Shown here: positions 25,242 through 34,473 of the stretch, piece by piece
How positions within the stretch are numbered: the stretch's first letter is position 1
How the letters are laid out: every line of letters starts with the position of its first letter
Assembly (NCBI GenBank): GCA_946480715.1
Contig: CAMLKK010000023.1
Span: forward strand, 1 to 48,382
Length of the DNA stretch: 48,382 bases
Origin: an uncultured Bacteriovorax sp.
GTDB lineage: Bacteria > Bdellovibrionota > Bacteriovoracia > Bacteriovoracales > Bacteriovoracaceae
Reading direction: 5' to 3'
Made by a program: the position numbers and the translations under genes
The notes under the pieces: model-generated
What the model saw: the letters and a program-made list of their open reading frames with translations, nothing else
Told to the model about the DNA's origin: nothing
Database searches by the model: none

Positions 25242-27675
25242 ACTGGCCTACACATTTTTTATAATGTCGCTGGGATTGCCAGCTTCTTATGCTCGTTCAG
25301 TGAGTTCTGAAGAACTTTTTAAACAAGTTTTTGGAGCTAATCAAGAAGCGAAGGTCAGTAAAGTTGACTTCAGTTTTCGGTCGCACTTTATTGGTGAAGT
25401 TACGGCTAACTTACAAGGTGACACGCTTGTAGATGTAAATGGAAAAGAACTCAAGGAAGTCATTCTCCCATTTATTCGTGAAGAAAAATTATCAGCTTAT
25501 AAACTTCAAGATGTTTTTTTAAATGTAAAAACACTCGAACAATCCACACCGCTTAAATTTAAATATTTTCCAAACGAGTTAAGAGTTGAACTTATTTTGC
25601 CTGAGGATGATGTCATCCCTCGTGATGCAAACATTTTTAGTGAATTAATTCCTTACTATGCAAGACAAGCTAAAGCTCCAGCTCCTTTTAGCTTAGGTCT
25701 GAACTATAAAGTAGAGCAGACGATCATAACGAATTTACACGAAGAAAGTTCAACGAACGCACAAGTTGACGCCTTTTCCACAATCGGTAAAGTCGCTTTA
25801 GAAAACAGAATGAGCTATTCATCTAAACGCGAAACCGAATGGCATAGACAATCATCGCGCCTCATTTATGAAAGACCTGAGAAACTGCAAAGAATTGAAG
25901 CAGGTGATGTTAATTATCCTGTCATTGGTTATCTTCATCCAATGGCCCTAGGTGGTCTGACTTTTCATAAAGATTACGCTCTCAATCCGTATCAGCTTTC
26001 AACACCGACTTCTTCGTTAGAATTTAGCATTGAAACCAGATCATTGGTGAGAACTTATCTCAACGGTTCATTGCTGAAAACAGAATACATGAATCCTGGC
26101 CGTTACTCTGTTAAAGATATTCCGCTCTACAACGGATTAAATGAAATTCTTATCGAAACCGTCGACGAGTTTGGAAATCGTAAGTTTCAACGTTTTAGTG
26201 AATCAAGTTCAATTGATTTGTTACCAGAGGGAAAAACGAGATATTCAATGACTGTTGGTTTTCCTTCTTTTGATACTGATCAACGAAAACAATATGACCA
26301 AGATGAAGTTTTCACTTCGGCCTTTTACCAAAAAGCATTGTCTAAAAATTTTACGAGCGGCTTATACGGACAAATTAATAAGAATCATCATCTGGCCGGA
26401 ACAAATCTTATTCTCGCAACAAACTACGGAAGTTTTGCCTGGGATGCAGTTCGAAGTGAAACAAAATACCGAGATGGTTTTTTAGGACAACTTTCTTTTC
26501 AGTACAACCGAATTGGCAGTGATTGGTACAACACACATAACTTTGCTTCAAAAATTGAGTATCGCACTCCTTGGTTTACTAATACTGGTGACAATGTTTC
26601 GAATGCATTTGATTGGACAGCATCAGCTTCTTACAGTATTCCTTTCTTCCATCAATATAATATCGGACTAAATAGCAGCTATCAGAATCCATCCAGAGTT
26701 CAATATGCTCGAATGAATTACGGTATCAATCTCACTAACAAATTGTGGAGTGATGGTTCTCTAACGATTCAAGCTTCGCGCAATAGAGATGAATTCAAAT
26801 CGTGGTCATCTCAATTTTTTGTTTTCTTCAATTTAACGTTTGGATCAACTCCTTCTTATGTGTCGGCTTACTACGATCACATTGCAAAAGTTAAACGTTT
26901 AACGACAATTCAGGATACAGGAAATAGTGTAGGGGATATAAAGCTTACGTCGACTGTTGAAGATAATGTCTCGAGTAAACAGGGATCAGTAGATTTTCAG
27001 TATAACACTGTACTTGCTGATATAGGTGCTAAAGAAGAAATCGTAAAACAAAAAAATGTTGAAGCTGGAACTCGAACAACTCTTCGTCTCATGAGTGCGT
27101 TCGCATTTGTTAAAGATGGCGAGAATTCAGCATTTTCAATTAGCCGTCCAATCAGCAATGGTTTTGCTATTTTTAAACCAAATGCGGGATGGGAAAAACA
27201 AAAATTCGGAGTTCAAACATCTGATGGTGCAAACGATACAGAGACTGGTCTTTTTGGTGAAGCAGTTGTTTCCGGACTCACTCCACACCAATACAGAAGA
27301 ATTCAACTGAATCCATTGCAACTTGAGCCTGGTTACGTTCTGGGACAAGAAACTTTTGTTGTTAATCCACGTCGCTCGAGTGGACATCTCTTCATGGTTG
27401 GTCAATCGGGAACGGCGGTGCTTAGTGGCCGTCTGTTAGATGCTCAAAAAAATCCACTCACTTTAAAAATTGGCTATTGGATTGGTGAAAAAGGAAAAAC
27501 ACTTCCGTTTTTCACAGGAAGAGATGGAAATTTCTTGATTGAAGGTGTCGATGGCGTTGCAGGAGTTTTTGTCATCGAAGGTGATAAGCGACTTGAATTG
27601 CCACTTCGTATTGGTAGCGATAAAAAAGGAATAGTGGAACTAGGTGACCTTACTCTGCTTCCCGTTGAGAATTAA
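25228..27675 (+). CDS. Outer-membrane fimbrial usher
   Basis: Large outer-membrane pore (815 residues) that assembles and secretes the fibre. A signal peptide (MIKNKLAYTFFIMSLGLPASYA) is obtained only from the TTG start at 25228, inside the end of the chaperone gene, so translation is probably coupled. Then come an N-terminal domain (to about residue 150), a long barrel with a plug region containing the usher segment GRYSVKDIPLYNGLNEILIE near residue 290, aromatic-rich barrel strands, and C-terminal small beta domains (SGTAVLSGRLLDAQKNPLTL; GRDGNFLIEGVDG). The general layout fits ushers of the alternative or archaic types more than classic FimD, but subclass is not certain. No Cys pair near the C-terminus. 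Confidence 0.82.
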   Translation: MIKNKLAYTFFIMSLGLPASYARSVSSEELFKQVFGANQEAKVSKVDFSFRSHFIGEVTANLQGDTLVDVNGKELKEVILPFIREEKLSAYKLQDVFLNVKTLEQSTPLKFKYFPNELRVELILPEDDVIPRDANIFSELIPYYARQAKAPAPFSLGLNYKVEQTIITNLHEESSTNAQVDAFSTIGKVALENRMSYSSKRETEWHRQSSRLIYERPEKLQRIEAGDVNYPVIGYLHPMALGGLTFHKDYALNPYQLSTPTSSLEFSIETRSLVRTYLNGSLLKTEYMNPGRYSVKDIPLYNGLNEILIETVDEFGNRKFQRFSESSSIDLLPEGKTRYSMTVGFPSFDTDQRKQYDQDEVFTSAFYQKALSKNFTSGLYGQINKNHHLAGTNLILATNYGSFAWDAVRSETKYRDGFLGQLSFQYNRIGSDWYNTHNFASKIEYRTPWFTNTGDNVSNAFDWTASASYSIPFFHQYNIGLNSSYQNPSRVQYARMNYGINLTNKLWSDGSLTIQASRNRDEFKSWSSQFFVFFNLTFGSTPSYVSAYYDHIAKVKRLTTIQDTGNSVGDIKLTSTVEDNVSSKQGSVDFQYNTVLADIGAKEEIVKQKNVEAGTRTTLRLMSAFAFVKDGENSAFSISRPISNGFAIFKPNAGWEKQKFGVQTSDGANDTETGLFGEAVVSGLTPHQYRRIQLNPLQLEPGYVLGQETFVVNPRRSSGHLFMVGQSGTAVLSGRLLDAQKNPLTLKIGYWIGEKGKTLPFFTGRDGNFLIEGVDGVAGVFVIEGDKRLELPLRIGSDKKGIVELGDLTLLPVEN

Positions 27676-27677
27676 CT

Positions 27678-28619
27678 ATGAAAATATTTTTTAATCTCGT
27701 TTTATTTCTCATTACTGAATCAGTGTATGCAGCTAACTGCTCTTACACTACTACTGTTCCATCGATCACCTATAATGTTTCTGAAACTAATCCCACAGTA
27801 CCATCTTCAGTGACGATTCAATCAACTGGTTCCAACAATCCTGAATGTCGTAATTATTTTTTAGCTTTCACAAAAGGCTGGGCCGGAAGTTACAACCGCA
27901 GAGCGACTAACACGCAAAACGGCGCCATTATTAATTACAATATTTATAAAAATAATAATTCAACAGGTATTCTTAAAGAACCTTCTGACATCACTTCTCC
28001 CAATGAGACATTGTTTGGACCTATTGATAAATCGGAACCTCCGGTCAATCAAACTTATTATTTTACATTGGCAACAATTAATAATACCGCTCCACCCAGA
28101 ACCGGGACGTACGTTGATGTTGTTGAAGTTCAAACTTATTCGGGCTTTTATAATTCGATTGTTGATTATGAAGGCACGACAAATCTTTATGTGTATATAA
28201 ATGTACCCACTATGATTTCGCTATCTATCGTTGATTCTGGGGGGGCGTATGATTCCGCACAAGTTTCAAAAACACTAGATTTCGGCGAACTGGAACAATC
28301 AGAAGAACTTTCTTTTGATGTCCGCGTGGCAAGTAACGTCGGCTATAATTTGAAAGCATCTTCTCAAAATAATGGAAAGCTCGTCCGTGTCGGTGGATCT
28401 GGAATTAATTCCCAAATAAACTACAGTCTCTATGCTAATAACACTCTAAGAAATTTATCGACTTCAGCTTCAACACCTATATCAATTGGAACGGGAACCG
28501 GGGTCACGGCCGCGGGTGGAGCCCTCATCCCTATCAGAGTTGTAATTGGAGACCCCACAGATAAAGATCCAGGCGATTATTCTGACTACATAACCTTGTC
28601 CGTCATCAGCAATAATTAG
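27678..28619 (+). CDS. Fimbrial tip or adhesin subunit (two-domain)
   Basis: A 313-residue exported protein starting two bases after the usher stop. Signal peptide MKIFFNLVLFLITESVYA. The mature protein has two beta domains. The first contains a Cys pair (ANCSYT and PECRNY) and ends with the strand GTYVDVVEVQTYSG; the second ends GDYSDYITLSVISNN. Both end patterns resemble the final strands of spore-coat-protein-U-like subunits and the pilin encoded first in this operon. A long two-domain last gene is typical of the tip adhesin of chaperone-usher fimbriae. Target unknown; attachment to prey or surface would suit a predatory lifestyle, but that is inference. Confidence 0.72.
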   Translation: MKIFFNLVLFLITESVYAANCSYTTTVPSITYNVSETNPTVPSSVTIQSTGSNNPECRNYFLAFTKGWAGSYNRRATNTQNGAIINYNIYKNNNSTGILKEPSDITSPNETLFGPIDKSEPPVNQTYYFTLATINNTAPPRTGTYVDVVEVQTYSGFYNSIVDYEGTTNLYVYINVPTMISLSIVDSGGAYDSAQVSKTLDFGELEQSEELSFDVRVASNVGYNLKASSQNNGKLVRVGGSGINSQINYSLYANNTLRNLSTSASTPISIGTGTGVTAAGGALIPIRVVIGDPTDKDPGDYSDYITLSVISNN

Positions 28620-28664
28620 ACATTTTTCCTCCAAATTAGCTAGAATGTGTTCCTAGAGGGAACT

Positions 28665-29720
28665 ATGTCTAAAAAAATTTGCTTAACAGGCGTCAAGCCA
28701 ACGGGAATGCCCCACCTTGGAAATTATATCGGTGCGATTAAACCAGCTATCGAAATGGCCAATTCAGGTGAATACGATTCGTATTATTTTATCGCTGACT
28801 ACCACTCATTGATCGGCGTACACGATCCTAAATTGCTTAGAAGTTATATTTACGAAGTGGCCGCAACATGGATTGCAATGGGCCTTGATCCAAAAAAAGT
28901 CACACTCTACAAGCAAAGTGATATTCCAGAAATTCTCGAACTCAATTGGATTGTTAATTGTTTTACAAGCAAAGGTTTGATGAATAGAGCACATGCTTAT
29001 AAAGCAATGGTGCAAGCTAATGAAGAAGAAGGAAGAGATAGAGACGCCGGCGTAAACATGGGGCTCTTTTCTTATCCCGTGCTCATGGCCTGCGATATTA
29101 TGATTTTAAATGCAGACGTCGTTCCAGTTGGAGCAGATCAACTTCAGCATATCGAAATCGCGCGTGACATTGCTCATTCTTTCAACAGTGTTTATGTAAA
29201 AGACTACGAAAAGCTCAGACAAAAAAATCCTGAATCAAAATATAAAATTAAAGGGTCACTCCTCACTCCACCAGAAGCTATCGTAGCAGAAGGAAATAAA
29301 CTGCTCGTGGGACTTGATGGAAGAAAAATGAGCAAGAGTTACAATAATCACATTCCACTTTTTTCTACAGAAAAAGAATTACAAAAACTCATCAATAGAA
29401 TTACGACTGATTCAAGTGGACCAACTGAACCGAAAAATCCTGATGATTCTCTCATCTTCGATTTTTATCAGACATTTGCAACTAAAGAGCAAACTGCAGA
29501 ATTACGAGCGAGATATTTAAAAGGTATCGGATGGGGTGAAGCTAAAGCTGACCTTCTAAATGTTCTCAATGATATGTTAAAAGGACCGCGTGAAATTTAT
29601 AACGATCTCATGGCCAATCCAAAACAGATTGATCTTATTTTGGAAGAAGCAGCATCTAAAGTTCGTCCTCAAGCACAGGCCTTGATTAAAAATTTAAAAA
29701 CAACGATCGGAGTTCAATAA
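28665..29720 (+). CDS. trpS: Tryptophanyl-tRNA synthetase
   Basis: Class I aminoacyl-tRNA synthetase charging tRNA-Trp in the cytoplasm; 351 residues, normal for bacterial TrpRS. The HIGH-like motif is PHLGNYIGA near residue 17, the KMSKS loop is GRKMSKSYNN near residue 215, and ACDIMILNADVVPVGADQLQ is the strongly conserved active-site segment. GTG 28647 would extend the frame, but GAGGG five bases before ATG 28665 favours the shorter start. It is followed by an outer-membrane barrel gene after one base, so they share a transcript. Confidence 0.97.
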   Translation: MSKKICLTGVKPTGMPHLGNYIGAIKPAIEMANSGEYDSYYFIADYHSLIGVHDPKLLRSYIYEVAATWIAMGLDPKKVTLYKQSDIPEILELNWIVNCFTSKGLMNRAHAYKAMVQANEEEGRDRDAGVNMGLFSYPVLMACDIMILNADVVPVGADQLQHIEIARDIAHSFNSVYVKDYEKLRQKNPESKYKIKGSLLTPPEAIVAEGNKLLVGLDGRKMSKSYNNHIPLFSTEKELQKLINRITTDSSGPTEPKNPDDSLIFDFYQTFATKEQTAELRARYLKGIGWGEAKADLLNVLNDMLKGPREIYNDLMANPKQIDLILEEAASKVRPQAQALIKNLKTTIGVQ

Positions 29721-29721
29721 G

Positions 29722-30525
29722 ATGAAACTAACCCTCGCTTTGTTATTGTTTTCTACACTTTCATTTGCACAAGAAGATATTGTCATCGGTGCTCCTATTT
29801 CCGTTGAAGATGATGGAACGAGACAAATTGTTGTGCGAGATTCAGTGAAAGAAGAAAGCAAAGTTGAGCCAGCAGAGGGTGCCATTGTTCCGGCAGAAGC
29901 AGTGATCAATCCGGCCGATGGACAGCTAAAACTTGAACCCGTGATGAAGGCGAGCGAGGCACCACCCGTAAGTGCACCAGTCGTTGAATACGCGCCTGTT
30001 GATACAACACCTTTTTTTGGAGCTCGCTACGTTCAATTTGGATTTGGATACCTGAATTCGAAATGGGAAAAGGCAGATCCTAGCTTAGATAATGGATCAC
30101 TTCTCACTTCGCTTCGCGTGGCCGCAGATAAAACAAAAAATCTTCAGTTGGGTTTTTCGATGGAGATTATGAGTGATACAAGTGACCAAACTGTTCCTGA
30201 CAACATTCGTGTGCTTCAATACCGCTTATTTGCCGATTATCATCGATCTCTCTATAACGAGCGCATACATTGGCTTGGAAGCCTAAGTCTCTCTGTAGGG
30301 GATTATAGCATTCGTAGACTGACTAAAAATGCGGCCGGTGAAGAGGTGAATACTAAACTTCATAGCGGAACAATATTCGGCCTGATACCCGGTCTTGGCG
30401 TACGCTTTTATTTAGTTGATAGAAGCAGCTTCGATGTCATGGTCGAATATCACCAGTATTTTTCAAATCCTCAGCGTAAAATCAGTGGCCTGGCCCTCGC
30501 TCCGCGTTTCAGCTTCGAGTTTTAA
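29722..30525 (+). CDS. Outer-membrane beta-barrel protein with Pro/Ala-rich linker
   Basis: A 267-residue exported protein. Signal peptide MKLTLALLLFSTLSFA, then an acidic Pro/Ala/Val-rich low-complexity linker to about residue 95 (VEPAEGAIVPAEAVINPADG). The rest is barrel-like with alternating strands (RYVQFGFGYL; LQLGFSMEIM; YRLFADYHRSL; LIPGLGVRFYL) and ends in LAPRFSFEF, with the C-terminal phenylalanine used as an assembly signal. The linker may cross the periplasm. Function not recognised; it is co-transcribed with trpS and followed by a terminator overlapping its stop codon. Confidence 0.75.
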   Translation: MKLTLALLLFSTLSFAQEDIVIGAPISVEDDGTRQIVVRDSVKEESKVEPAEGAIVPAEAVINPADGQLKLEPVMKASEAPPVSAPVVEYAPVDTTPFFGARYVQFGFGYLNSKWEKADPSLDNGSLLTSLRVAADKTKNLQLGFSMEIMSDTSDQTVPDNIRVLQYRLFADYHRSLYNERIHWLGSLSLSVGDYSIRRLTKNAAGEEVNTKLHSGTIFGLIPGLGVRFYLVDRSSFDVMVEYHQYFSNPQRKISGLALAPRFSFEF

Positions 30526-30543
30526 AAGACATCGGTCTTTTTT
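30524..30543 (+). terminator. Intrinsic terminator after trpS unit
   Basis: AAAAGAC (30524-30530) and GTCTTTT (30535-30541) pair around loop ATCG and continue into TT. The stem includes the last bases of the stop codon. GC content of the stem is low. Confidence 0.65.
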
Positions 30544-30696
30544 ACACATAGGGCTAGTAAGTTCATACTTTCTGTCGTAGAAGGACTTAACAAATAATTG
30601 TTTCGTTCATCGTGAAGCTTTTTACTCTCGTTTTTCAAAGTTGCGGGTTTTATCAAAGCATTGTGATGATAGAAACCACATTCAACGGAGTATTAA

Positions 30697-32493
30697 GTGA
30701 CATTTCAAGAATTGCCACTACGTGAGTCTTTGATCAAAGCGATCACCGAAAGAGGATACGTAGAACCGACAGAGATCCAGGCCCAGGCCATCCCCGCATT
30801 AGCTACAACAGACACAGATTTCGTAGGACAAGCACAAACAGGTACAGGTAAAACTGCTGCTTTCGTTTTGCCTCTTCTTAATAAAATCGATTCAACTCAA
30901 AGAGACGTTCAGGCCCTGATCCTGACACCAACTCGCGAGCTTGCTAACCAAATCAACGATGAGATTAAAAAATTCTCAACGTATGAAAGAATTAAAACTC
31001 TTCCGGTTTACGGAGGAATTTCATTAGAAGGCCAGATCAGAGGCCTTCGTAAAGATAAACCACAAATTGTTGTTGGTACTCCAGGACGCGTTCTCGATCT
31101 CATTGATCGCGGTGTTCTTGTGTTAGATAACGCTAAATTTGCTGTATTAGATGAAGCTGATGAAATGCTTGATATGGGATTCATCGACGACGTAAAACAA
31201 ATTCTTTCTAACTTAGGTGAAGAAAGAAAAACGTGGATGTTCTCAGCTACTATGCCAGCTCCAATTCTTTCGCTTATCAAAACTTATTTGAAAGATCCTC
31301 TAGTTGTTAAAGTTAAAAAAACAACAACAACTAACGAATCTATTGAACAAAAACATTTTGTTGTTCGTCCATCTCAAATGAGCGAAGCAATCTGCCGTAT
31401 TCTTGATTCACTCGATGATTATTACGGAATGATTTTCTGTCGTACGAAAATCGATGCGAAGTCTCTTGCTGATGAATTGAATGCTCGTGGATATCCATCA
31501 GATTCACTTCACGGAGATATGTCACAACAACAACGTGACATCACAATGAAGAACTTCAAACTAAAAAGAATTAAAATGCTCGTTTGTACAGACGTAGCTG
31601 CTCGTGGAATTGACGTTGATAACCTTACACATGTTATTAACTACGGTCTTCCACAAGACATCGAATCATATGTTCACCGTATCGGTCGTACAGGTCGCGC
31701 GGGAATGACAGGTGTAGCGATTACACTAATCGAACCAAGTGAGCGTTACAGACTTCGTATGGTTGAAAACAATACGAAAGCAAGAATCATTCAGGGAACT
31801 CTTCCAACACCAAAAGAACTTAAAGAAGTTATGGTGAGAAAAGAGCTGAAGAAGTTCGATGCTATGATCGAAAATTTAGACAAGCTTGAAATGGATGCAG
31901 TGTTTGCTGAGAAATTCGCAGACATGGATAAAGCAGACCTTCTAAAAGTAATGTACAACCACTTGTTTAAATCACAAATCTCTCGTTACGATCATGCTCC
32001 TTCATTAGAAGTTTCAGAGCAGAGAAGACCAGAGCGTGATAACCGTGGCAACAGTCGCGATCAAGGTTCACAAGGACAAGGACAATCTCATGGTCGTCCA
32101 AATCCAAACGGCAACCTACGTTTCTTCGTTAACATCGGTAAAGATCACGGCTTAACTTTAAAAGCACTATTGGGCTCAGTTGCTCAAATGGTTAACGTTG
32201 ATGAACGTCTTATCAGAAACGTTGATATGAAAGAGACTTTCTCTTTCCTTGAAATGCCTGAAGCATTCGGAAACAATCTTCTAAAAGTTAACGGTCCAAC
32301 GATCATCGATCGTCAGGTTCGTTTCGAAATTACTCGCGGAGCACCGATGGGTCGTTCAAGCTACGGTGGCGGTGGTGACCGTGATCGTCGTCCAAGCTTC
32401 AGAAGTGGAAGCAACAGACGCGATGGAAACGGCGGCGGAAACTATGCAAATGGTAATCGCTCAGAAGGCCGTGAAAGATCTTTCCGTTCTTAA
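30697..32493 (+). CDS. DEAD-box ATP-dependent RNA helicase with DbpA-type RNA-binding domain
   Basis: Cytoplasmic RNA helicase, 598 residues, likely acting in ribosome assembly or mRNA unwinding in the cold. The Q motif (FQELPL ... PTEIQAQAIP), Walker A AQTGTGKTAA near residue 46, DEAD box VLDEADEM, SAT and the HRIGRTGR motif are all intact. After the helicase core an RRM-like DbpA domain runs from about residue 468 to 548 (LRFFVNIGKDHGLTLKALLG), and the tail is Gly/Arg/Asn-rich (SYGGGGDRDRR), which binds RNA non-specifically. This is the CsdA/DeaD-like layout. The GTG start at 30697 has CGGAG six bases upstream. The 171-base gap before it suggests a long leader, common for cold-induced helicases; no specific element is identified. 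Confidence 0.93.
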   Translation: MTFQELPLRESLIKAITERGYVEPTEIQAQAIPALATTDTDFVGQAQTGTGKTAAFVLPLLNKIDSTQRDVQALILTPTRELANQINDEIKKFSTYERIKTLPVYGGISLEGQIRGLRKDKPQIVVGTPGRVLDLIDRGVLVLDNAKFAVLDEADEMLDMGFIDDVKQILSNLGEERKTWMFSATMPAPILSLIKTYLKDPLVVKVKKTTTTNESIEQKHFVVRPSQMSEAICRILDSLDDYYGMIFCRTKIDAKSLADELNARGYPSDSLHGDMSQQQRDITMKNFKLKRIKMLVCTDVAARGIDVDNLTHVINYGLPQDIESYVHRIGRTGRAGMTGVAITLIEPSERYRLRMVENNTKARIIQGTLPTPKELKEVMVRKELKKFDAMIENLDKLEMDAVFAEKFADMDKADLLKVMYNHLFKSQISRYDHAPSLEVSEQRRPERDNRGNSRDQGSQGQGQSHGRPNPNGNLRFFVNIGKDHGLTLKALLGSVAQMVNVDERLIRNVDMKETFSFLEMPEAFGNNLLKVNGPTIIDRQVRFEITRGAPMGRSSYGGGGDRDRRPSFRSGSNRRDGNGGGNYANGNRSEGRERSFRS

Positions 32494-32529
32494 TCAAAAT
32501 TCTCTATAATGATCTTGCATTTTAACGAA

Positions 32530-32559
32530 GCGCCTCTATTACAGAGGCGCTTTTTATTT
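32530..32559 (+). terminator. Intrinsic terminator of the helicase gene
   Basis: GCGCCTCT (32530-32537) and AGAGGCGC (32543-32550) form a perfect eight-pair stem, followed by TTTTTATTT. Confidence 0.93.
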
Positions 32560-32570
32560 CTGGATCATCT

Positions 32571-33644
32571 ATGGCAAAGACTCTCGTATTTACTGGCGGT
32601 GGAAGCGGCGGACACGTTATGCCGGCCCTGACAATTATCAAAAAAATTAACGAGCAACATCTCTACGATGTTCATTATATCGGTGGCATTGCGAGTATTG
32701 AACGCGATCTCGTACGCGATTACAAACTCACTTATCATCCCATTCATACTGGTAAACTTCGTCGCTATCTTTCTGTTGAAAATTTAAAAGATGCGTTTCG
32801 TATTGTTTTAGGACTTTTTGATTCACTGAAAGTATTAGGAAAATTCAAAAGTCGTGAAACACTAGTCATCTCTACTGGTGGATTTGTTTCTGTTCCTGTC
32901 GTTATCGCTGCATTTCTGCAAGGTAAAAAAGTATTCATACATGAGCAAACGAGCAGAGTAGGACTCGCTAACAGAATTTGTTCTTACTTTGCTAAAAAAG
33001 TTTTCATCAGTTTCGAAGAATCATTTAATTATTTTGATCGCAGTAAAACTTTTTATTCGGGTTATCCTCTACGCGAAGATTGTTACACTGAAGAAATTAA
33101 ACCCGTCATTATCAATACTCGTTTGTTAAACAACAGCACAAAACCCATTCTGTTCGTCACTGGTGGGGGGAATGGGGCCCAGCTTTTGAATAAACTTATT
33201 GAAAAGAATTTTTCCCTTCTCACTGAACGATTTCTCATTGTTCATCAAGTTGGAAAAACATTCATCGATCAATATACAAAACTGTCTCATCCAGATTACA
33301 TTCCGGTTGCGTTCATCGGTCCTGAAATGATTGATCTGATGAAACTTGCGACTGTGACTGTATCCCGCTCAGGTGCTGGAACTGTTTGTGAGTTAATGGC
33401 TGTTGGAAAAAAATCTATTTTCATTCCTCTGAGGATTGCTCAGAAAAACGAGCAGTATCACAACGCTCTTGAGGCCAATAAAAAACTTGGTTCAATTGTG
33501 ATCCAAGAAAAAGATCTGAATGATGAAACATTTTTAAAGGCGATTCACGACATTGGATCAAATAATCCAATGAAAAAAATCCAGTCCCAAAATGGACTAG
33601 ACTATCTAGTAAAAGAAATTAAAACAGCCCTAACCGATTCGTAA
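32571..33644 (+). CDS. murG: MurG-like UDP-N-acetylglucosamine glycosyltransferase
   Basis: A 357-residue GT-B glycosyltransferase of the MurG family, which adds GlcNAc to lipid I on the inner face of the cytoplasmic membrane. The glycine-rich N-terminal motif is TGGGSGGHVMPAL at 7-19, the second Gly loop is VTGGGNGAQLL near residue 198, and the donor-binding C-terminal part includes SRSGAGTVCELMAVGKKSIF with the following QKNEQYHNA. The family is clear, but there are no mur, fts or other cell-wall genes around it, whereas true murG usually lies in the division cluster. It could be a relocated murG or a paralogue acting on another lipid-linked sugar. It starts 20 bases after a terminator, so promoter sequence must overlap that. 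Its 3' end overlaps the convergent response regulator by 15 bases. Confidence 0.8.
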   Translation: MAKTLVFTGGGSGGHVMPALTIIKKINEQHLYDVHYIGGIASIERDLVRDYKLTYHPIHTGKLRRYLSVENLKDAFRIVLGLFDSLKVLGKFKSRETLVISTGGFVSVPVVIAAFLQGKKVFIHEQTSRVGLANRICSYFAKKVFISFEESFNYFDRSKTFYSGYPLREDCYTEEIKPVIINTRLLNNSTKPILFVTGGGNGAQLLNKLIEKNFSLLTERFLIVHQVGKTFIDQYTKLSHPDYIPVAFIGPEMIDLMKLATVTVSRSGAGTVCELMAVGKKSIFIPLRIAQKNEQYHNALEANKKLGSIVIQEKDLNDETFLKAIHDIGSNNPMKKIQSQNGLDYLVKEIKTALTDS

Positions 33645-34307
33645 AATATATCCGCGTGACTTGATCGTGCGGATGTATTTCGAAAACGGCATCAGTTTCT
33701 TTCTTAAATTCGAAAGGTGTGTATCGATGTTTTGGTTTTGAACGTGAATGTTCGGCCACAATAAATTTGTGATGTATTCACGAGAGAAAACTTTATTAGG
33801 GTTTTTAGCAAGTAGTTGAATCAGTTTGAATTCAATTGGAGTGAGCTGAATTTTTTCATTGTTCAGTTCGGCCATTTGCATTTCACAGTGAAGTTTAAAG
33901 CCATCAAAAACAATAACGTCTTCTGCTTGAGCGCTGTTTTGTTTCAAGCTGATTTTGTTTTTGATACGAGCGACTAGTTCTCTTAGTGATACTGGCTTCA
34001 CGATGAAATCATCAGCACCAAGGTTTAATCCTTTAATCACTGATTCTTCAGAAGGGTCGCCAGATAAAAAGATAACTGGAACTTCTGGATGAGTTGTTTT
34101 GAATTTTTCGTATAACTCAAATCCATTAATGTTTGGCATGTGTAGATCGAGAATAATGAGATCTGTTGAGTTCTTTGAAAGAAAAGTGAGAAGCTCAATT
34201 GGATTCTGAATCAACTCTAGATTGAATGTTGGCGAGAGAAGCTCATTGTAACTTTTCAAATTGTCTTTAACGTCATCAACAATTGTTACGTGCATTTTCT
34301 TTTCCAT
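33630..34307 (-). CDS. OmpR/PhoB-family response regulator (orphan)
   Basis: A 225-residue two-domain regulator. The receiver domain has the acidic pair Asp11-Asp12, phospho-acceptor Asp54 (LIILDLHMPN), Ser82 in the switch position and Lys104 (FIVKP). The C-terminal winged helix includes IQLTPIEFKLIQLLAKNPNK and TIKSRGYILRIG, typical of OmpR-type DNA binding. All phosphotransfer residues are present, so it should be phosphorylatable, but no histidine kinase is encoded nearby. The start may be ATG 34307 or, with a slightly better spaced GGAAAAG, the internal ATG four codons later (MHVTIVDD). Confidence 0.92.
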   Translation of the reverse strand: MEKKMHVTIVDDVKDNLKSYNELLSPTFNLELIQNPIELLTFLSKNSTDLIILDLHMPNINGFELYEKFKTTHPEVPVIFLSGDPSEESVIKGLNLGADDFIVKPVSLRELVARIKNKISLKQNSAQAEDVIVFDGFKLHCEMQMAELNNEKIQLTPIEFKLIQLLAKNPNKVFSREYITNLLWPNIHVQNQNIDTHLSNLRKKLMPFSKYIRTIKSRGYILRIG

Positions 34308-34435
34308 AACCGACCATTCTCTCCTGCGAAGTATACTGTAGGCTTCAAATCTTGAGATACGTCTTATAGGATATTGTTTTTATTCGCGAGTGTAAACGGG
34401 ACAGAGGGACTTGTGATGAACTTTTCACGAGAATT

Positions 34436-34461
34436 AAGACGCCCTTGAGTTAAGGGCGCTT
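34436..34461 (-). terminator. Probable terminator of the chalcone-isomerase-like gene
   Basis: CGCCCTT (34440-34446) and AAGGGCG (34452-34458) form a seven-pair stem extended by AAG/CTT with one mismatch. On the minus strand it is followed by a modest T-rich run (CTTAATTCT). It lies 13 bases after the stop. Confidence 0.6.
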
Positions 34462-34473
34462 AAAGAATTGATT

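Noticed and set aside
25264..25300. Usher start at ATG 25264
   Set aside because: It would cut off the positively charged part of the signal peptide; the TTG at 25228 overlapping the chaperone gene gives a complete one.
34396..34412. REP or mobile-element remnant (GGGACAGAGGGAC)
   Set aside because: Only a short core resembles the element near 21738, with no flanking inverted repeat or transposase; kept only as a remark under the corA hairpins.
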